In this document: piece after piece, positions 52,635-61,517 of the stretch
Position numbering within the stretch: the stretch's first letter is position 1
Layout: each line of letters opens with the position of its first letter
Assembly: GCA_021156175.1 (NCBI GenBank)
Contig: JAJNBL010000009.1
Coordinates: forward strand, 1 to 64,000
Length of the DNA: 64,000 nt
From: Rickettsiales bacterium
GTDB lineage: Bacteria; Pseudomonadota; Alphaproteobacteria; Rickettsiales; JAJNBL01
Direction: 5' to 3'
Program-made: the position numbers and the translations under genes
Notes under the pieces: model-generated
What the model saw: only the letters and a program-made list of their open reading frames with translations
Databases searched by the model: none
Told to the model about the DNA's origin: nothing

Positions 52635-52664
52635 ACTTTAGAGAATTGACAAGAAAAGTCAATT
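52635..52664 (-). promoter_or_regulatory. promoter of the wzm operon with an overlapping inverted repeat
   Basis: On the minus strand TTGACT, 16 bases, TAAAGT. AATTGAC (52644-52650) and GTCAATT (52658-52664) form an inverted repeat that covers the -35 and part of the spacer, as an operator would. Confidence 0.45.
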
Positions 52665-52745
52665 TAAAACGCAAGCAAAAAACGCATAGGTTGTGTTCCT
52701 GGAATGGCGAAAATCCGTCTTGCGCAAGGAGTTACAAAGGAAGGA

Positions 52746-52774
52746 TTGATAAAAAGGAGTAAAGTCATTAAGAT
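52746..52774 (+). promoter_or_regulatory. promoter of the tRNA-Arg gene
   Basis: TTGATA, 17 bases, TAAGAT, ending 33 bases before the mature tRNA 5' end. Confidence 0.5.
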
Positions 52775-52807
52775 GCGACCCGCTTGAGGCACCTATGTTT
52801 GCTCCAG

Positions 52808-52884
52808 GGGGCCGTAGCTCAGCAGGATAGAGCGACAGATTCCTAATCTGTAGGTCGTGCGTTCGAATCGCATCGGTCCCACCA
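52808..52884 (+). tRNA. tRNA-Arg (anticodon CCT)
   Basis: 77 bases with a coded CCA. Acceptor arms GGGGCCG and CGGTCCC pair over 7 bp with one G-T; the D arm begins TAGCTCAG; the anticodon stem ACAGA/TCTGT holds the loop TTCCTAA with anticodon CCT, read as AGG arginine; the T arm contains GTTCGAATC. Arg tRNAs of this type are frequent integration sites, but no integrase follows here. Confidence 0.95.
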
Positions 52885-52935
52885 TTTCCTTTTATAAGGC
52901 CTCTTGCGCAACAGCGCGGCCTTATAAAAGGAAAT
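52884..52935. repeat. perfect 18-bp inverted repeat directly after the tRNA
   Basis: Arms 52884-52901 (ATTTCCTTTTATAAGGCC) and 52918-52935 pair fully, with a 16-base loop that can add a GCGC pairing. The first arm begins with the last base of the tRNA. There is no T-run, so it may guide 3' processing or act as a weak terminator. Confidence 0.8.
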
Positions 52936-53042
52936 AATGTACCTTGCGATGAGAACTTGTTCGATCACGAGGCCAACAAGCCGAGTAACGATGGAGCGCT
53001 AGCGCAAATCAATCGAACCATAATTTTTAACATGAGAACCCC

Positions 53043-54257
53043 ATGACCACACACCATCCTATCGCGACCAAAGAATTCACACTCCTCATGGCACTGCTGA
53101 TCTCCATTGTCGCAATCTCCATTGATGCGCTGCTGCCGGCACTTGGGATCCTGGGAGAAGAACTGGGAGTGACCCATCCGAACCAAGTGCAGCTGGTGAT
53201 AGGCTGTATTTTCGGAGGTATGGCAATCGGCCAGCTGCTTGCGGGTCCCTTATCCGATGCGATCGGACGCAAACCCATTCTCTATGCGGGCATCGCGATG
53301 TATCTGGTGGGCAGCGTTGTGTGTTATTTCTCGAATGATTTTACATTTCTGCTGATCGGTCGGTGTATCCAAGGACTTGGTGTAGCTGGCCCGTATGTCA
53401 CGGCGGTATCGGTGGTGCGCGATAAATTTAGCGGCCGGGATATGGCAAGCGTGATGTCATTAGTGATGATGATATTCATTCTGGTACCGGCCATCGCACC
53501 GAGCTTAGGGCAAGTGGTGATGCATATCGCCAGCTGGCGCGCAATATTCCTGCTGTATATCGTGTATTCCATTGTGATTGGATTGTGGATTATGCTGCGC
53601 TTGGAAGAAACCTTGCCGCGCGCGCGACGTCTTCCAATGAAATGGAGTGCCTTCATCCATGGATTCCGCGTAGTGGTGGGTAATCGCACGACCTGTATTT
53701 ATATGCTCTCTATGGGATTATGCTTTGGCAGCTTCATCGGCTATCTCGGTGCATCCCAGCAGATTTTCCAGGATCAATTCGGAGTCGGTGAAGCTTTTTC
53801 ACTCTATTTCGGAGGGCTGGCATTGGTATTGGGCGTGGCATCGCTGATGAATTCACGGTTCGTCGTGCGACTTGGGATGCGTTTTATCTGCATGCGTGCA
53901 ATGGGTGCGGTTGTTGTCGCATCCGCACTGTTTCTGGGCCTGCATTATGTAGTTGATACAATAACCTTGCCGATGTTCCTGGCCTATGCGGTAGTATTCT
54001 TTTTCTCCTTTGGACTCATGTTTGGCAACATCAACGCGATTGCGATGGAACCGATGGGAGACATAGCCGGCATGGCGGCGGCGATCATTGGTGCAACGTC
54101 TTCCGTCATTTCATTGACGCTCGCGACCTGTATCGGTCAGATGTACAACAATACTCTGATCCCCATCACCTGCGGATTTTTAGTGCTTAGTAGCATCGCA
54201 TGGGTATTGATGCAGGCGGAGCTGAAGTGGCATAATGCTGAGCTGACTAACAAGTGA
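53043..54257 (+). CDS. MFS drug resistance transporter, Bcr/CflA type
   Basis: 404 aa, 12 predicted membrane helices. Bcr/CflA signatures: SIDALLPALGILGEELGVTHPNQVQLVIGCIFGGMAIGQLLAGPLSDAIGRKPILYAGIAMYLVGSVVCYFS, RCIQGLGVAGPYVTAVSVVRD. Proton-driven efflux, substrates unknown. The 106 bases after the tRNA hairpin contain a 7-bp inverted repeat (GTTCGAT/ATCGAAC), and no promoter is clear. Confidence 0.9.
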   Translation: MTTHHPIATKEFTLLMALLISIVAISIDALLPALGILGEELGVTHPNQVQLVIGCIFGGMAIGQLLAGPLSDAIGRKPILYAGIAMYLVGSVVCYFSNDFTFLLIGRCIQGLGVAGPYVTAVSVVRDKFSGRDMASVMSLVMMIFILVPAIAPSLGQVVMHIASWRAIFLLYIVYSIVIGLWIMLRLEETLPRARRLPMKWSAFIHGFRVVVGNRTTCIYMLSMGLCFGSFIGYLGASQQIFQDQFGVGEAFSLYFGGLALVLGVASLMNSRFVVRLGMRFICMRAMGAVVVASALFLGLHYVVDTITLPMFLAYAVVFFFSFGLMFGNINAIAMEPMGDIAGMAAAIIGATSSVISLTLATCIGQMYNNTLIPITCGFLVLSSIAWVLMQAELKWHNAELTNK

Positions 54258-54381
54258 TGAGAGTTGTTATAACAGGCTAAAAAATTACCTATAGTTATTT
54301 CTTATTGCTCTACTCCGAACCCTTGACCTTTTTCCTCTAATCCTGCACACTATTTATCAATCCTTTATCAAATGTGGCGGC

Positions 54382-56103
54382 ATGAGCATACCCCATGAAT
54401 TACCATTAATTACCACCATTACGCTCGGTTTTACCGTGGCGTTTGTCTGTGGCATCATCGCATCCAAATTGCGTCTTTCTCCCATTGTCGGCTATTTAGT
54501 CGCCGGCATCATCATTGGTCCCTATACGCCTGGCGTTGTCGCTGATGGAAAAATCGCTGAGGAACTCTCGGAAATCGGCGTGCTGCTCCTGATGTTCGGA
54601 GTAGGACTGCATTTTTCCATCAAAGACCTGATGGAAGTGAAACGCATTGCGATTCCCGGAGCTATTGTGCAGATCGCCGCGGCAACAGTGCTAGGTGCTT
54701 TTGCCTCTTCATTTTGGGGATGGTCACTGGCGAGTGGATTGACACTGGGTCTGGCATTATCGGTGGCAAGTACGGTAGTGCTGCTTCGCGCGCTCGAAGA
54801 GCATAATCTTCTGCAATCGACCAACGGAAATATCGTGATTGGCTGGTTGATTGTGGAAGATATCGTCATGGTATTGGCGCTCGTCTTGATTCCGGCGATG
54901 GCGGGAACGGACGATGGAGTAGCCTCCAATGGAGTATTAAGTACGCTGGCATTTGCCGTCGGGAAGGTCGTGTTATTCATCACCTGCATGATGGTGGTGG
55001 GTAAGCGCGTGCTGCCATGGTTGCTGGCGATGGTGGCGCGGATGCGTTCGCGCGAATTATTTACGCTCACTGTTTTTGCAGTTGCGATGGGAGTGGCGTT
55101 TAGTGCAACGAAATTGTTTGGTGTATCCTTTGCACTCGGAGCTTTCTTTGCCGGTATGATGATCCGGGAATCGGATCTTTCGCAGGAGGCAGCAGAAAAA
55201 GCATTGCCGCTGCAAGATGCGTTTGCGGTATTATTCTTTGTGTCCGTGGGGATGCTGTTTAATCCGCAAATATTGATAGATGAGCCCTTCCGTGTGCTGG
55301 TGGTGGTGGCGATTATTTTGGTCGGAAAATCGATTGCAGCGACTGCGATTGTGCTGCTCTTCCGTTATCCGTTAAAAAGTGCATTGCTGGTTTCAGCAGG
55401 ACTCGCGCAGATTGGAGAGTTTTCGTTTATCCTTGCGAATCTCGGGGTGGCATATAACTTACTGCCCGAAACGGGACGGGATCTAATTCTCGCAGGTGCG
55501 CTGATTTCGATTCTGTTTAACCCGGCGTTTTTCCTCATTAGCCGTCAGATTTATGAATGGGCGGCGCAGCATTCGCAGCTTGCTAGCTGGCTGAATATTG
55601 GGATTGGCGGTGATGATCTTGCGCATTTGCGTAAAGAAGAGAAACAGAATTTAAAAGAGCTGGTGATCCTGGTGGGGCATGGTCGTGTGGGGAAACATAT
55701 TTCTGAGAACATCCACTCTGCGCATATCGAGTTGGTCGTCATTGATGCCAACCGCGAACGGATTGAGGTGCTTCGGGAAAAAGGATTCCATGCGATTGCC
55801 GGTGATGCAAGCCACGAAGAAACGCTTCAAGAAGCGGCGATTGATAAAGCAATTGCAGTGGTTGTGGCGGTGCCGAACCCCTTTGAAGCCCGGAAAGTTG
55901 TGGAAACCGCGCGCAAACTGAAGCCGGGTATCAAAGTAATAGTTCGTGCGCATAATGAGGAAGAAGAGCATTATTTTGTGCATCAGGATGTAGATTTGGC
56001 GGTGATGGGCCCTCGTGAAATTGGCCGGAGGATTGTGGAGTACTTAAATGGCTGCTATGGAAAGGGTACGAAGCATATCGCGAAAAAGAATAAGTCGCAC
56101 TAG
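54382..56103 (+). CDS. CPA2 family cation:proton antiporter with RCK domain (YbaL/KefB-like)
   Basis: 573 aa. The N-terminal ~400 residues form a 12-13 helix Na+/H+ exchanger domain (SPIVGYLVAGIIIGPYTPG, ELSEIGVLLLMFGVGLHFS, LGAFFAGMMIRES). A TrkA-N/RCK domain follows (LVILVGHGRVGKHISENI nucleotide loop, VVIDANRERIEVLREKGFHAIAGDASHEETLQ). It exchanges K+ or Na+ for H+ under nucleotide control. It matches YbaL more than KefB/KefC, since I see no glutathione-site markers. Confidence 0.93.
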   Translation: MSIPHELPLITTITLGFTVAFVCGIIASKLRLSPIVGYLVAGIIIGPYTPGVVADGKIAEELSEIGVLLLMFGVGLHFSIKDLMEVKRIAIPGAIVQIAAATVLGAFASSFWGWSLASGLTLGLALSVASTVVLLRALEEHNLLQSTNGNIVIGWLIVEDIVMVLALVLIPAMAGTDDGVASNGVLSTLAFAVGKVVLFITCMMVVGKRVLPWLLAMVARMRSRELFTLTVFAVAMGVAFSATKLFGVSFALGAFFAGMMIRESDLSQEAAEKALPLQDAFAVLFFVSVGMLFNPQILIDEPFRVLVVVAIILVGKSIAATAIVLLFRYPLKSALLVSAGLAQIGEFSFILANLGVAYNLLPETGRDLILAGALISILFNPAFFLISRQIYEWAAQHSQLASWLNIGIGGDDLAHLRKEEKQNLKELVILVGHGRVGKHISENIHSAHIELVVIDANRERIEVLREKGFHAIAGDASHEETLQEAAIDKAIAVVVAVPNPFEARKVVETARKLKPGIKVIVRAHNEEEEHYFVHQDVDLAVMGPREIGRRIVEYLNGCYGKGTKHIAKKNKSH

Positions 56104-56122
56104 AGCGTATTTCAGATAGCAC

Positions 56123-56899
56123 ATGAATCAGATTCTCAGACGACATCAGAACCTTCTCACAGGTAAACGCAGAACGGTAGAGAATAATAAATCCCTCGGT
56201 TGTGTGCTTGCATTTATTGCCGGTGCTATCAATGCCGGAGGTTTTATGGTTGTTGAGCAGTATACCTCACATATGACAGGTATAATATCACTTGCGGCGG
56301 ACAACATAGCCCTTAACCAGTGGCTTTCTGCTGTGACGATGCTGTTTTATATTGTTTGTTTTATCGTTGGGGCTTCTACTACCGCCATACTGGTAATGTG
56401 GGCAAGGCGGCATTCCTTGCACTCCCAGTATGCGCTACCACTTATCTTTGAAGCAATGCTTCTTATGATATTTGGTCTTATATACAACATGTATGTTTCG
56501 CAAATGCATTTGAGCATATCGTATGTGATCGCATTACTATGCTACCTGATGGGCTTACAAAATGCGGTAATTACAAAACTCTCCTGCGGCACTATTAGAA
56601 CAACTCATATTACCGGAATGGTTACAGATATTGGGATTGAAATAGGAAAAATGCTATACGCTTTCGGGGAAAGAAATAAGCGGCATGTTGATTTCAATAA
56701 AGAAAAAATATCCCTCCATCTTTCTATTGTTATTGTATTTCTGTTGGGTGGGATCTTTGGTGCATATGGATTTAAATATTTAGGATTCTTATCGGTAGTA
56801 CCGCTTGCGGGCTACTTACTTTTTATTGCCCTCCTTCCGCTGAGGCGGGACTGGATTGTACAAAAATATAGGCGCAAACGCCGAAAGCGGAACCATTAA
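56123..56899 (+). CDS. YoaK/DUF1275 family membrane protein
   Basis: 258 aa with about six hydrophobic helices. The family motif INAGGFMVVEQYTSHMTGIIS is clear, followed by MGLQNAVITKLSCGTIRTTHITGMVTDIGIEIGK. Function is unknown. Base composition is more AT-rich than the neighbouring rlmJ and coaE, a possible sign of transfer. 19 bases after the antiporter. Confidence 0.88.
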   Translation: MNQILRRHQNLLTGKRRTVENNKSLGCVLAFIAGAINAGGFMVVEQYTSHMTGIISLAADNIALNQWLSAVTMLFYIVCFIVGASTTAILVMWARRHSLHSQYALPLIFEAMLLMIFGLIYNMYVSQMHLSISYVIALLCYLMGLQNAVITKLSCGTIRTTHITGMVTDIGIEIGKMLYAFGERNKRHVDFNKEKISLHLSIVIVFLLGGIFGAYGFKYLGFLSVVPLAGYLLFIALLPLRRDWIVQKYRRKRRKRNH

Positions 56900-56907
56900 G
56901 GCTTATT

Positions 56908-57753
56908 ATGAACTACCGCCATATCTACCATGCTGGAAATTTTGCGGATGTGCTCAAGCACGTGATCCTGCTCCAGGTGCTCGAGTATTTAAAGCGCAAA
57001 GACACGCCATTTTTTGTGCTCGATACCCATGCAGGCATTGGGCTTTATGATCTTTCCAGTGAAGAGGCGGAGAAAACAGGCGAAGCACGAGACGGTATTG
57101 AGGCATTATTTTCCCTTGAGCCGAGACTCACACATCCACTCCTGAAACAATATCTCGCGCTGGTGAAGCATGTGGGGCGGTACTTGCCGTATCCTGCGTA
57201 TCCGGGTTCGCCTGCGATCATCGCGAATCTCTTGCGAGTGCAAGACCGTTTCCTTGCCAACGAGCTCCACCGAGAAGACGTAAAAGCACTGCGGCGCGCA
57301 ACGAAATTTTTCCCGCAGCCCGTGACCATACTCCATGAAGATGGCTACCAGGCGATGCGTGCGCAGCTTCCTCCTAAAGAACGCCGTGGCCTCGTGCTGA
57401 TCGATCCGCCTTTCGAAGAGAAAGACGAATTTGAAACATTGGTGGCGCAACTCAAGCAAGGCTTAAAGCGCTGGCATAATGGGGTCTATATGATTTGGTA
57501 TCCGATCAAATCCCATTTGCCGATGGACATATTTTACTGCGAAATAAAAGCGCTGAATGTTCCAAAAACATTGCGGATTGAATGCTGGATTACTCCCCAA
57601 AATGAGCCCGAGTGTTTAAACGGCTGCGGATTATTGCTCTTGAATACTCCCTGGCAAGTGGATACGGTGATGGAAGAAATGCGCCCCGAGTTGGAACAGG
57701 TGTTTTGCCCTAAAGGTACGCCGGGGATTACGGTGGAATGGTTGGTGGCGTAG
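56908..57753 (+). CDS. rlmJ: 23S rRNA (adenine2030-N6)-methyltransferase
   Basis: 281 aa, formerly YhiR. MNYRHIYHAGNFADVLKH at the start is diagnostic, FVLDTHAGIGLYDL holds the SAM loop, and GLVLIDPPFEEKDEF carries the DPPF catalytic motif of N6-adenine methyltransferases. 8 bases after the DUF1275 gene. Confidence 0.96.
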   Translation: MNYRHIYHAGNFADVLKHVILLQVLEYLKRKDTPFFVLDTHAGIGLYDLSSEEAEKTGEARDGIEALFSLEPRLTHPLLKQYLALVKHVGRYLPYPAYPGSPAIIANLLRVQDRFLANELHREDVKALRRATKFFPQPVTILHEDGYQAMRAQLPPKERRGLVLIDPPFEEKDEFETLVAQLKQGLKRWHNGVYMIWYPIKSHLPMDIFYCEIKALNVPKTLRIECWITPQNEPECLNGCGLLLLNTPWQVDTVMEEMRPELEQVFCPKGTPGITVEWLVA

Positions 57754-57764
57754 GATTTTAGCAC

Positions 57765-58358
57765 ATGCACATCTTAGGACTCACAGGTTCCATTGCGATG
57801 GGAAAGACGGAAGCGGCCAAGGCGCTGAAACGTCTTGGTGTTCCTGTGTTCAATGCCGATGAGGCCGTGCATCGCCTTTATGCGAAAGGTGGGGCGGCGG
57901 TGAAGCCGGTGGGGGCCTTATTCCCGAATGCAGTGATAAGCGGTGAAGTGAATCGCGAAGTACTCCGGCGTATTGTCTTTGAAGATGCCAAGAAATTACA
58001 AGCGCTCGAAGCAATCGTACATCCGCTCGTGCGGAATGAAGAAGCGGCCTTTCTCCTAAAAGCCAAAGGCGAGGGCTGTACGCTTGTTGTACTCGAAATC
58101 CCACTGTTGTTCGAAACCGGTGCGCATAAACAATGCGATAAAACTGCGCTGGTGACGGCGCCTGCCTTCTTGCAATATATGCGGGCGATGCGCCGACCTG
58201 GCATGACGAAAGAGCGCCTGGCCGCCATTCTTGCACGCCAAATGCCGGATAAAGAAAAACGCCGAAGAGCCGATTATATCCTCCATACCGGCCTCCATAA
58301 AGGGCACTTGTTTCGACAGGTCAAAGCAATGGTTATGGAAATTACTCAAGGATCCTGA
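57765..58358 (+). CDS. coaE: dephospho-CoA kinase
   Basis: Final step of coenzyme A synthesis. 197 aa: GLTGSIAMGKTEAAKAL (P-loop), VPVFNADEAVHRLYA, VVLEIPLLFETG and the lid with RMTKERLAAILARQMPDKEKRRRADYIL-type residues. 11 bases after rlmJ. Confidence 0.95.
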   Translation: MHILGLTGSIAMGKTEAAKALKRLGVPVFNADEAVHRLYAKGGAAVKPVGALFPNAVISGEVNREVLRRIVFEDAKKLQALEAIVHPLVRNEEAAFLLKAKGEGCTLVVLEIPLLFETGAHKQCDKTALVTAPAFLQYMRAMRRPGMTKERLAAILARQMPDKEKRRRADYILHTGLHKGHLFRQVKAMVMEITQGS

Positions 58359-58380
58359 TGTATTACCTCCGTTCCCAGGC

Positions 58381-58409
58381 TTGCTACTTTACTCCAAACT
58401 CGCTATAGT
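58381..58409 (+). promoter_or_regulatory. sigma-70 promoter of yajC-secD
   Basis: TTGCTA, 17 bases, TATAGT, ending 39 bases before the yajC ATG. Confidence 0.5.
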
Positions 58410-58448
58410 CCGCTGAACTTAACAATCACCACCATCATCGAGGTTACT

Positions 58449-58865
58449 ATGAGTTTGTTTATTTCTTCTGCCTATGCGAATGATCTTCTTCCTGCGGTAG
58501 GTTCAGGATTTTCTGGGATTATCCCGATCGTGATGATCGTGGGCGTGTTTTATTTCCTCCTTATTCGCCCTCAACAAAAGAAGATGAAACAACATGAGAC
58601 GCTGATTAAATCGCTCCGTCGCGGTGATAAAATCGTGACAGGTGGCGGTATTTTAGGCACGATTACCAAAGTCGATGAGCAAGCGGATCTCTTCACGGTT
58701 GAGATCGCAGAAGATGTGAAAATTCAAGTAAAACGCAGCAGCGTTCCGGAAGTGCTGAATCGCACCGGTTCGCCGAGCAACGATAACGGTGGTTCGGACA
58801 AAGCGGAGAAAAAAGAAAAGGCGTCCAAGAAGCCAAAAGCGACTAAAGACAAAAAGCAGGCCTAA
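58449..58865 (+). CDS. yajC: preprotein translocase subunit YajC
   Basis: 138 aa. One membrane helix (about 20-40: GIIPIVMIVGVFYFLLIRPQQKKMKQHE), then the soluble part with LRRGDKIVTGGGILGTITKVDE. Accessory subunit of SecDF. The C-terminal ~35 residues are an extra Lys/Asp/Ser-rich tail. Followed after 33 bases by secD. Confidence 0.94.
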   Translation: MSLFISSAYANDLLPAVGSGFSGIIPIVMIVGVFYFLLIRPQQKKMKQHETLIKSLRRGDKIVTGGGILGTITKVDEQADLFTVEIAEDVKIQVKRSSVPEVLNRTGSPSNDNGGSDKAEKKEKASKKPKATKDKKQA

Positions 58866-58898
58866 GGCCTTCGTTTATATTAGATAAAGGGCCCTACA

Positions 58899-60488
58899 AT
58901 GCTCGACTTTCCCCGTTGGAAAATAGTTTTGGTGATAGTAACCTGCTTGGCGGGGATATTTTTTGCGTTGCCTAGTTATTTTGGCATAAAGGACCGGGCG
59001 AATATCCCGGCGTACCTCCCGAAACAAACCATGTCACTCGGGCTTGATCTCCAAGGCGGTTCCTATCTTCTGTTGGAAGTCGATTTCAGTACCTACATCA
59101 AAGACCAAGTAGCGCGCCTGCGCGATGATGTCCGCGCAACGCTCCGCAAGCATGACGGCGAAGAAGAGCGTATTGGGTACCAGGGGGGGATTTCTGTCGT
59201 TAACGAGTCAGTGAGCTTAAGTCTTCGTGATCCTGCGACTGCCGATAAAGCACGTGCGCGCATTAAGAAAGATCGCCCAGATTTGATGGTGGAAGTTACC
59301 CCACAAGGGTTGCTCACCGTTGGATTTACGGAAGAACGTGTGAAAGAAATGAAGAAAAATCTTCTGGATCAATCGATTGAAATTGTCAGAAGACGTGTCG
59401 ATGAAACCGGAACACGTGAGCCTAGCCTCCAGCGCCAAGGCGAGATGCGGATTTTGCTGCAAGTTCCTGGCCTCCAGGATCCTTCACAAATCAAGCGCTT
59501 ATTGGGTAAAACCGCGAAGCTGACCTTCCACTTATTGGATCCAAATACTCCGTATGTGACAGGCGAGGCTACTGCCATTCCACAAGACGCAAAGCGTATG
59601 GACGGGGAAACAAATGAGAGAGGCGAGACCTTTGCTTATGTTGTAAAACGGGAAGTGATCTTAAGTGGCGATGCGCTGGTCGATGCCCATGCAACGCATC
59701 AGGATGGCATACCGGTGGTGAGTTTCCGTTTTGATAATCTGGGTGCGAAGGTATTCGGAGAAGTGACCAAAGCCAACACAGGTCGGCCATTTGCGATTGT
59801 GCTGGATAATAAAGTGATTAGTGCGCCGGTTATTCGGGAACCAATTTTGGGCGGCGCTGGGATTATTTCCGGTAGCTTTACCACACAATCGGCTAATGAA
59901 CTGGCGATGCTGCTCCGTGCTGGTGCACTGCCTGCACCGTTGAATATCGTAGAAGAGCGGATGGTCGGTCCAAGTTTGGGTACGGATTCCGTTGAGTCGG
60001 GTAAGAAGGCAATTATCGTTGGATTTATTCTCGTTGTTGCGGTGATGTGCATTAGCTATGCGCGCTTTGGGCTTTATTCAAGTGTAGGGCTGCTCGTGAA
60101 TAACATTCTCGTTTTTGCGGTACTTTCGCTTCTCGAGGCGACACTCACCTTGCCAGGGATTGCGGGGATCGTACTCAGTATGGGAATGGCGGTGGATGCA
60201 AACGTACTGATTTATGAGCGCATACGTGAAGAGCTCCGCTCAGGTCGTTCGCTTCTGATGGCGGTTGATATGGGCTTCCGTCAGGCATTTGCAACAATTA
60301 TGGATTCTAACATTACCACCTTGATTGCGGCGGTACTGTTGTATATCTTGGGTTCCGGGCCGATAAAAGGATTCGCGGTAACGCTGTCCGTCGGGATTTT
60401 AACCTCGATGTTCTCCGCAATCTTAGTCACACGTCTGTTGATCGTATTATGGTTGAAGCGGACGCGTCCGAAGACCATCAACATTTAA
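58899..60488 (+). CDS. secD: protein translocase subunit SecD
   Basis: 529 aa. First helix near residue 7-25, then the periplasmic P1 domain (LGLDLQGGSYLLLEVD, VDETGTREPSLQRQGEMRILLQVPGLQDPSQI), and five C-terminal helices of the RND type (GIAGIVLSMGMAVDANVLIYERIREELRSGRS). It uses the proton gradient to pull secreted proteins through. It normally works with SecF, which is not coded next to it; the protein ends after the sixth helix and is not a SecDF fusion. Confidence 0.95.
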   Translation: MLDFPRWKIVLVIVTCLAGIFFALPSYFGIKDRANIPAYLPKQTMSLGLDLQGGSYLLLEVDFSTYIKDQVARLRDDVRATLRKHDGEEERIGYQGGISVVNESVSLSLRDPATADKARARIKKDRPDLMVEVTPQGLLTVGFTEERVKEMKKNLLDQSIEIVRRRVDETGTREPSLQRQGEMRILLQVPGLQDPSQIKRLLGKTAKLTFHLLDPNTPYVTGEATAIPQDAKRMDGETNERGETFAYVVKREVILSGDALVDAHATHQDGIPVVSFRFDNLGAKVFGEVTKANTGRPFAIVLDNKVISAPVIREPILGGAGIISGSFTTQSANELAMLLRAGALPAPLNIVEERMVGPSLGTDSVESGKKAIIVGFILVVAVMCISYARFGLYSSVGLLVNNILVFAVLSLLEATLTLPGIAGIVLSMGMAVDANVLIYERIREELRSGRSLLMAVDMGFRQAFATIMDSNITTLIAAVLLYILGSGPIKGFAVTLSVGILTSMFSAILVTRLLIVLWLKRTRPKTINI

Positions 60489-60506
60489 TTAGTTTCAGAT
60501 GTTCGG

Positions 60507-60647
60507 TAGTACGTACCTTTTTGCTAGGCTGAGCTGGAAAATGTTGATTTTCCTAAAGCCGGAGCGGAGCGTACTTAAGGGTACGTGAGCACCGGAAGTT
60601 AGGAAAGTCGGTATTTAACAGCCAGCATAGTAGAAAAGTAGGTACTA
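60507..60647. repeat. long imperfect palindrome, copy B of a dispersed element
   Basis: TAGTAC at 60507-60512 and GTACTA at 60642-60647 are the outer ends; inner matches include CTA.GCTG.GCTG, TTTCCTAA and CCGG.GC, and the centre CGTAC....GTACG is at 60570-60585. It fills nearly the whole gap between secD and the next gene, whose ATG starts 3 bases after the element. Reverse complemented, its core CTCACGTACCCTTAAGTACG differs from copy A by one base. Confidence 0.8.
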
Positions 60648-60650
60648 GCC

Positions 60651-61040
60651 ATGGATGTCACCCCTGTCATTCCAAAGGGAAAGCAGATTATTACCGGCTA
60701 TGGCGCGGGCAATATCATAGTAAACGGTATGCGCTATACCGGTTCGCTTCTGGTATTCCCCGAAGAAGTAGTAGAATGGAATGTCGAAACGTCGACGCTC
60801 CTCACAGAACAGTTATTGCTCCCCATCATTTCGCGTGCTGCCTCAATTGAGATATTGTTGCTGGGAACCGGAGCACAGATTGCACCATTCCCGCCAGCAT
60901 TGCGTGCGTTTTTAAAGCAAAGTGGGATCTCGGTAGATATTATGGATACCGGTGCCGCGTGTCGTACCTATAACGTCCTCTTGTCCGAGGAACGCCGAGT
61001 GGCGGCAGCACTCATAGGCTATCCTACAGAAAAATCTTAA
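60651..61040 (+). CDS. Mth938-type (NDUFAF3/DUF498) domain protein
   Basis: 129 aa. Core motifs: [33 protein letters not shown] and [56 protein letters not shown]. The mitochondrial member NDUFAF3 helps assemble respiratory complex I. In alphaproteobacteria the gene usually follows secF. Its last 17 bases overlap the convergent rppH. Confidence 0.9.
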   Translation: MDVTPVIPKGKQIITGYGAGNIIVNGMRYTGSLLVFPEEVVEWNVETSTLLTEQLLLPIISRAASIEILLLGTGAQIAPFPPALRAFLKQSGISVDIMDTGAACRTYNVLLSEERRVAAALIGYPTEKS

Positions 61041-61512
61041 ACTCATTCACAATCTTCACATAAAGATCGCGCTTGAAGGGAACAATGATGTCCGGAAGTT
61101 CGTTCATCGGTACCCATTGCCACTCGCCAAATTCGGGATCAGCGGTATGAATATTAATGTCAGTATCTTCGCCCAGAAACCGGAGCAGGAACCATTTTTG
61201 TTTTTGCCCGCGATATTGGCCATTCCATAATTTCGGAATAAGATAGACGGGTAAATCGTAATAATGCCAATCCTGGCTTTCTGCCAGAATGCTTGCTTTA
61301 TCGGTGCCAATCTCTTCGTGCATTTCGCGTAATGCTGCAACAGAGGCCTCTTCGCCTTCGTCAATTCCGCCTTGCGGCATTTGCCAGGCATCGCTGCGCG
61401 TATCGAGACGTTTGCCAACGAACACATGATTATCACGATTAAGCAGCATTAACCCCACACCGGGACGGTAGGGGAGGGTTTCTACAAAAAAATCACTGAT
61501 ATACTCATCCAT
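61024..61512 (-). CDS. rppH: RNA pyrophosphohydrolase
   Basis: Nudix hydrolase of 162 aa that removes pyrophosphate from mRNA 5' ends. The start [25 protein letters not shown] and the Nudix box [22 protein letters not shown] are clear, as is WQMPQGGID. It lies 5 bases after the polysaccharide deacetylase gene, in the order common to alphaproteobacteria. Confidence 0.95.
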   Translation of the reverse strand: MDEYISDFFVETLPYRPGVGLMLLNRDNHVFVGKRLDTRSDAWQMPQGGIDEGEEASVAALREMHEEIGTDKASILAESQDWHYYDLPVYLIPKLWNGQYRGQKQKWFLLRFLGEDTDINIHTADPEFGEWQWVPMNELPDIIVPFKRDLYVKIVNEFKIFL

Positions 61513-61517
61513 ATGCC

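Noticed and set aside
52936-53042. Integration remnant or second tRNA after tRNA-Arg
   Set aside because: GTTCGAT occurs but no cloverleaf can be built and no direct repeat of the tRNA 3' end was found within the window by eye.
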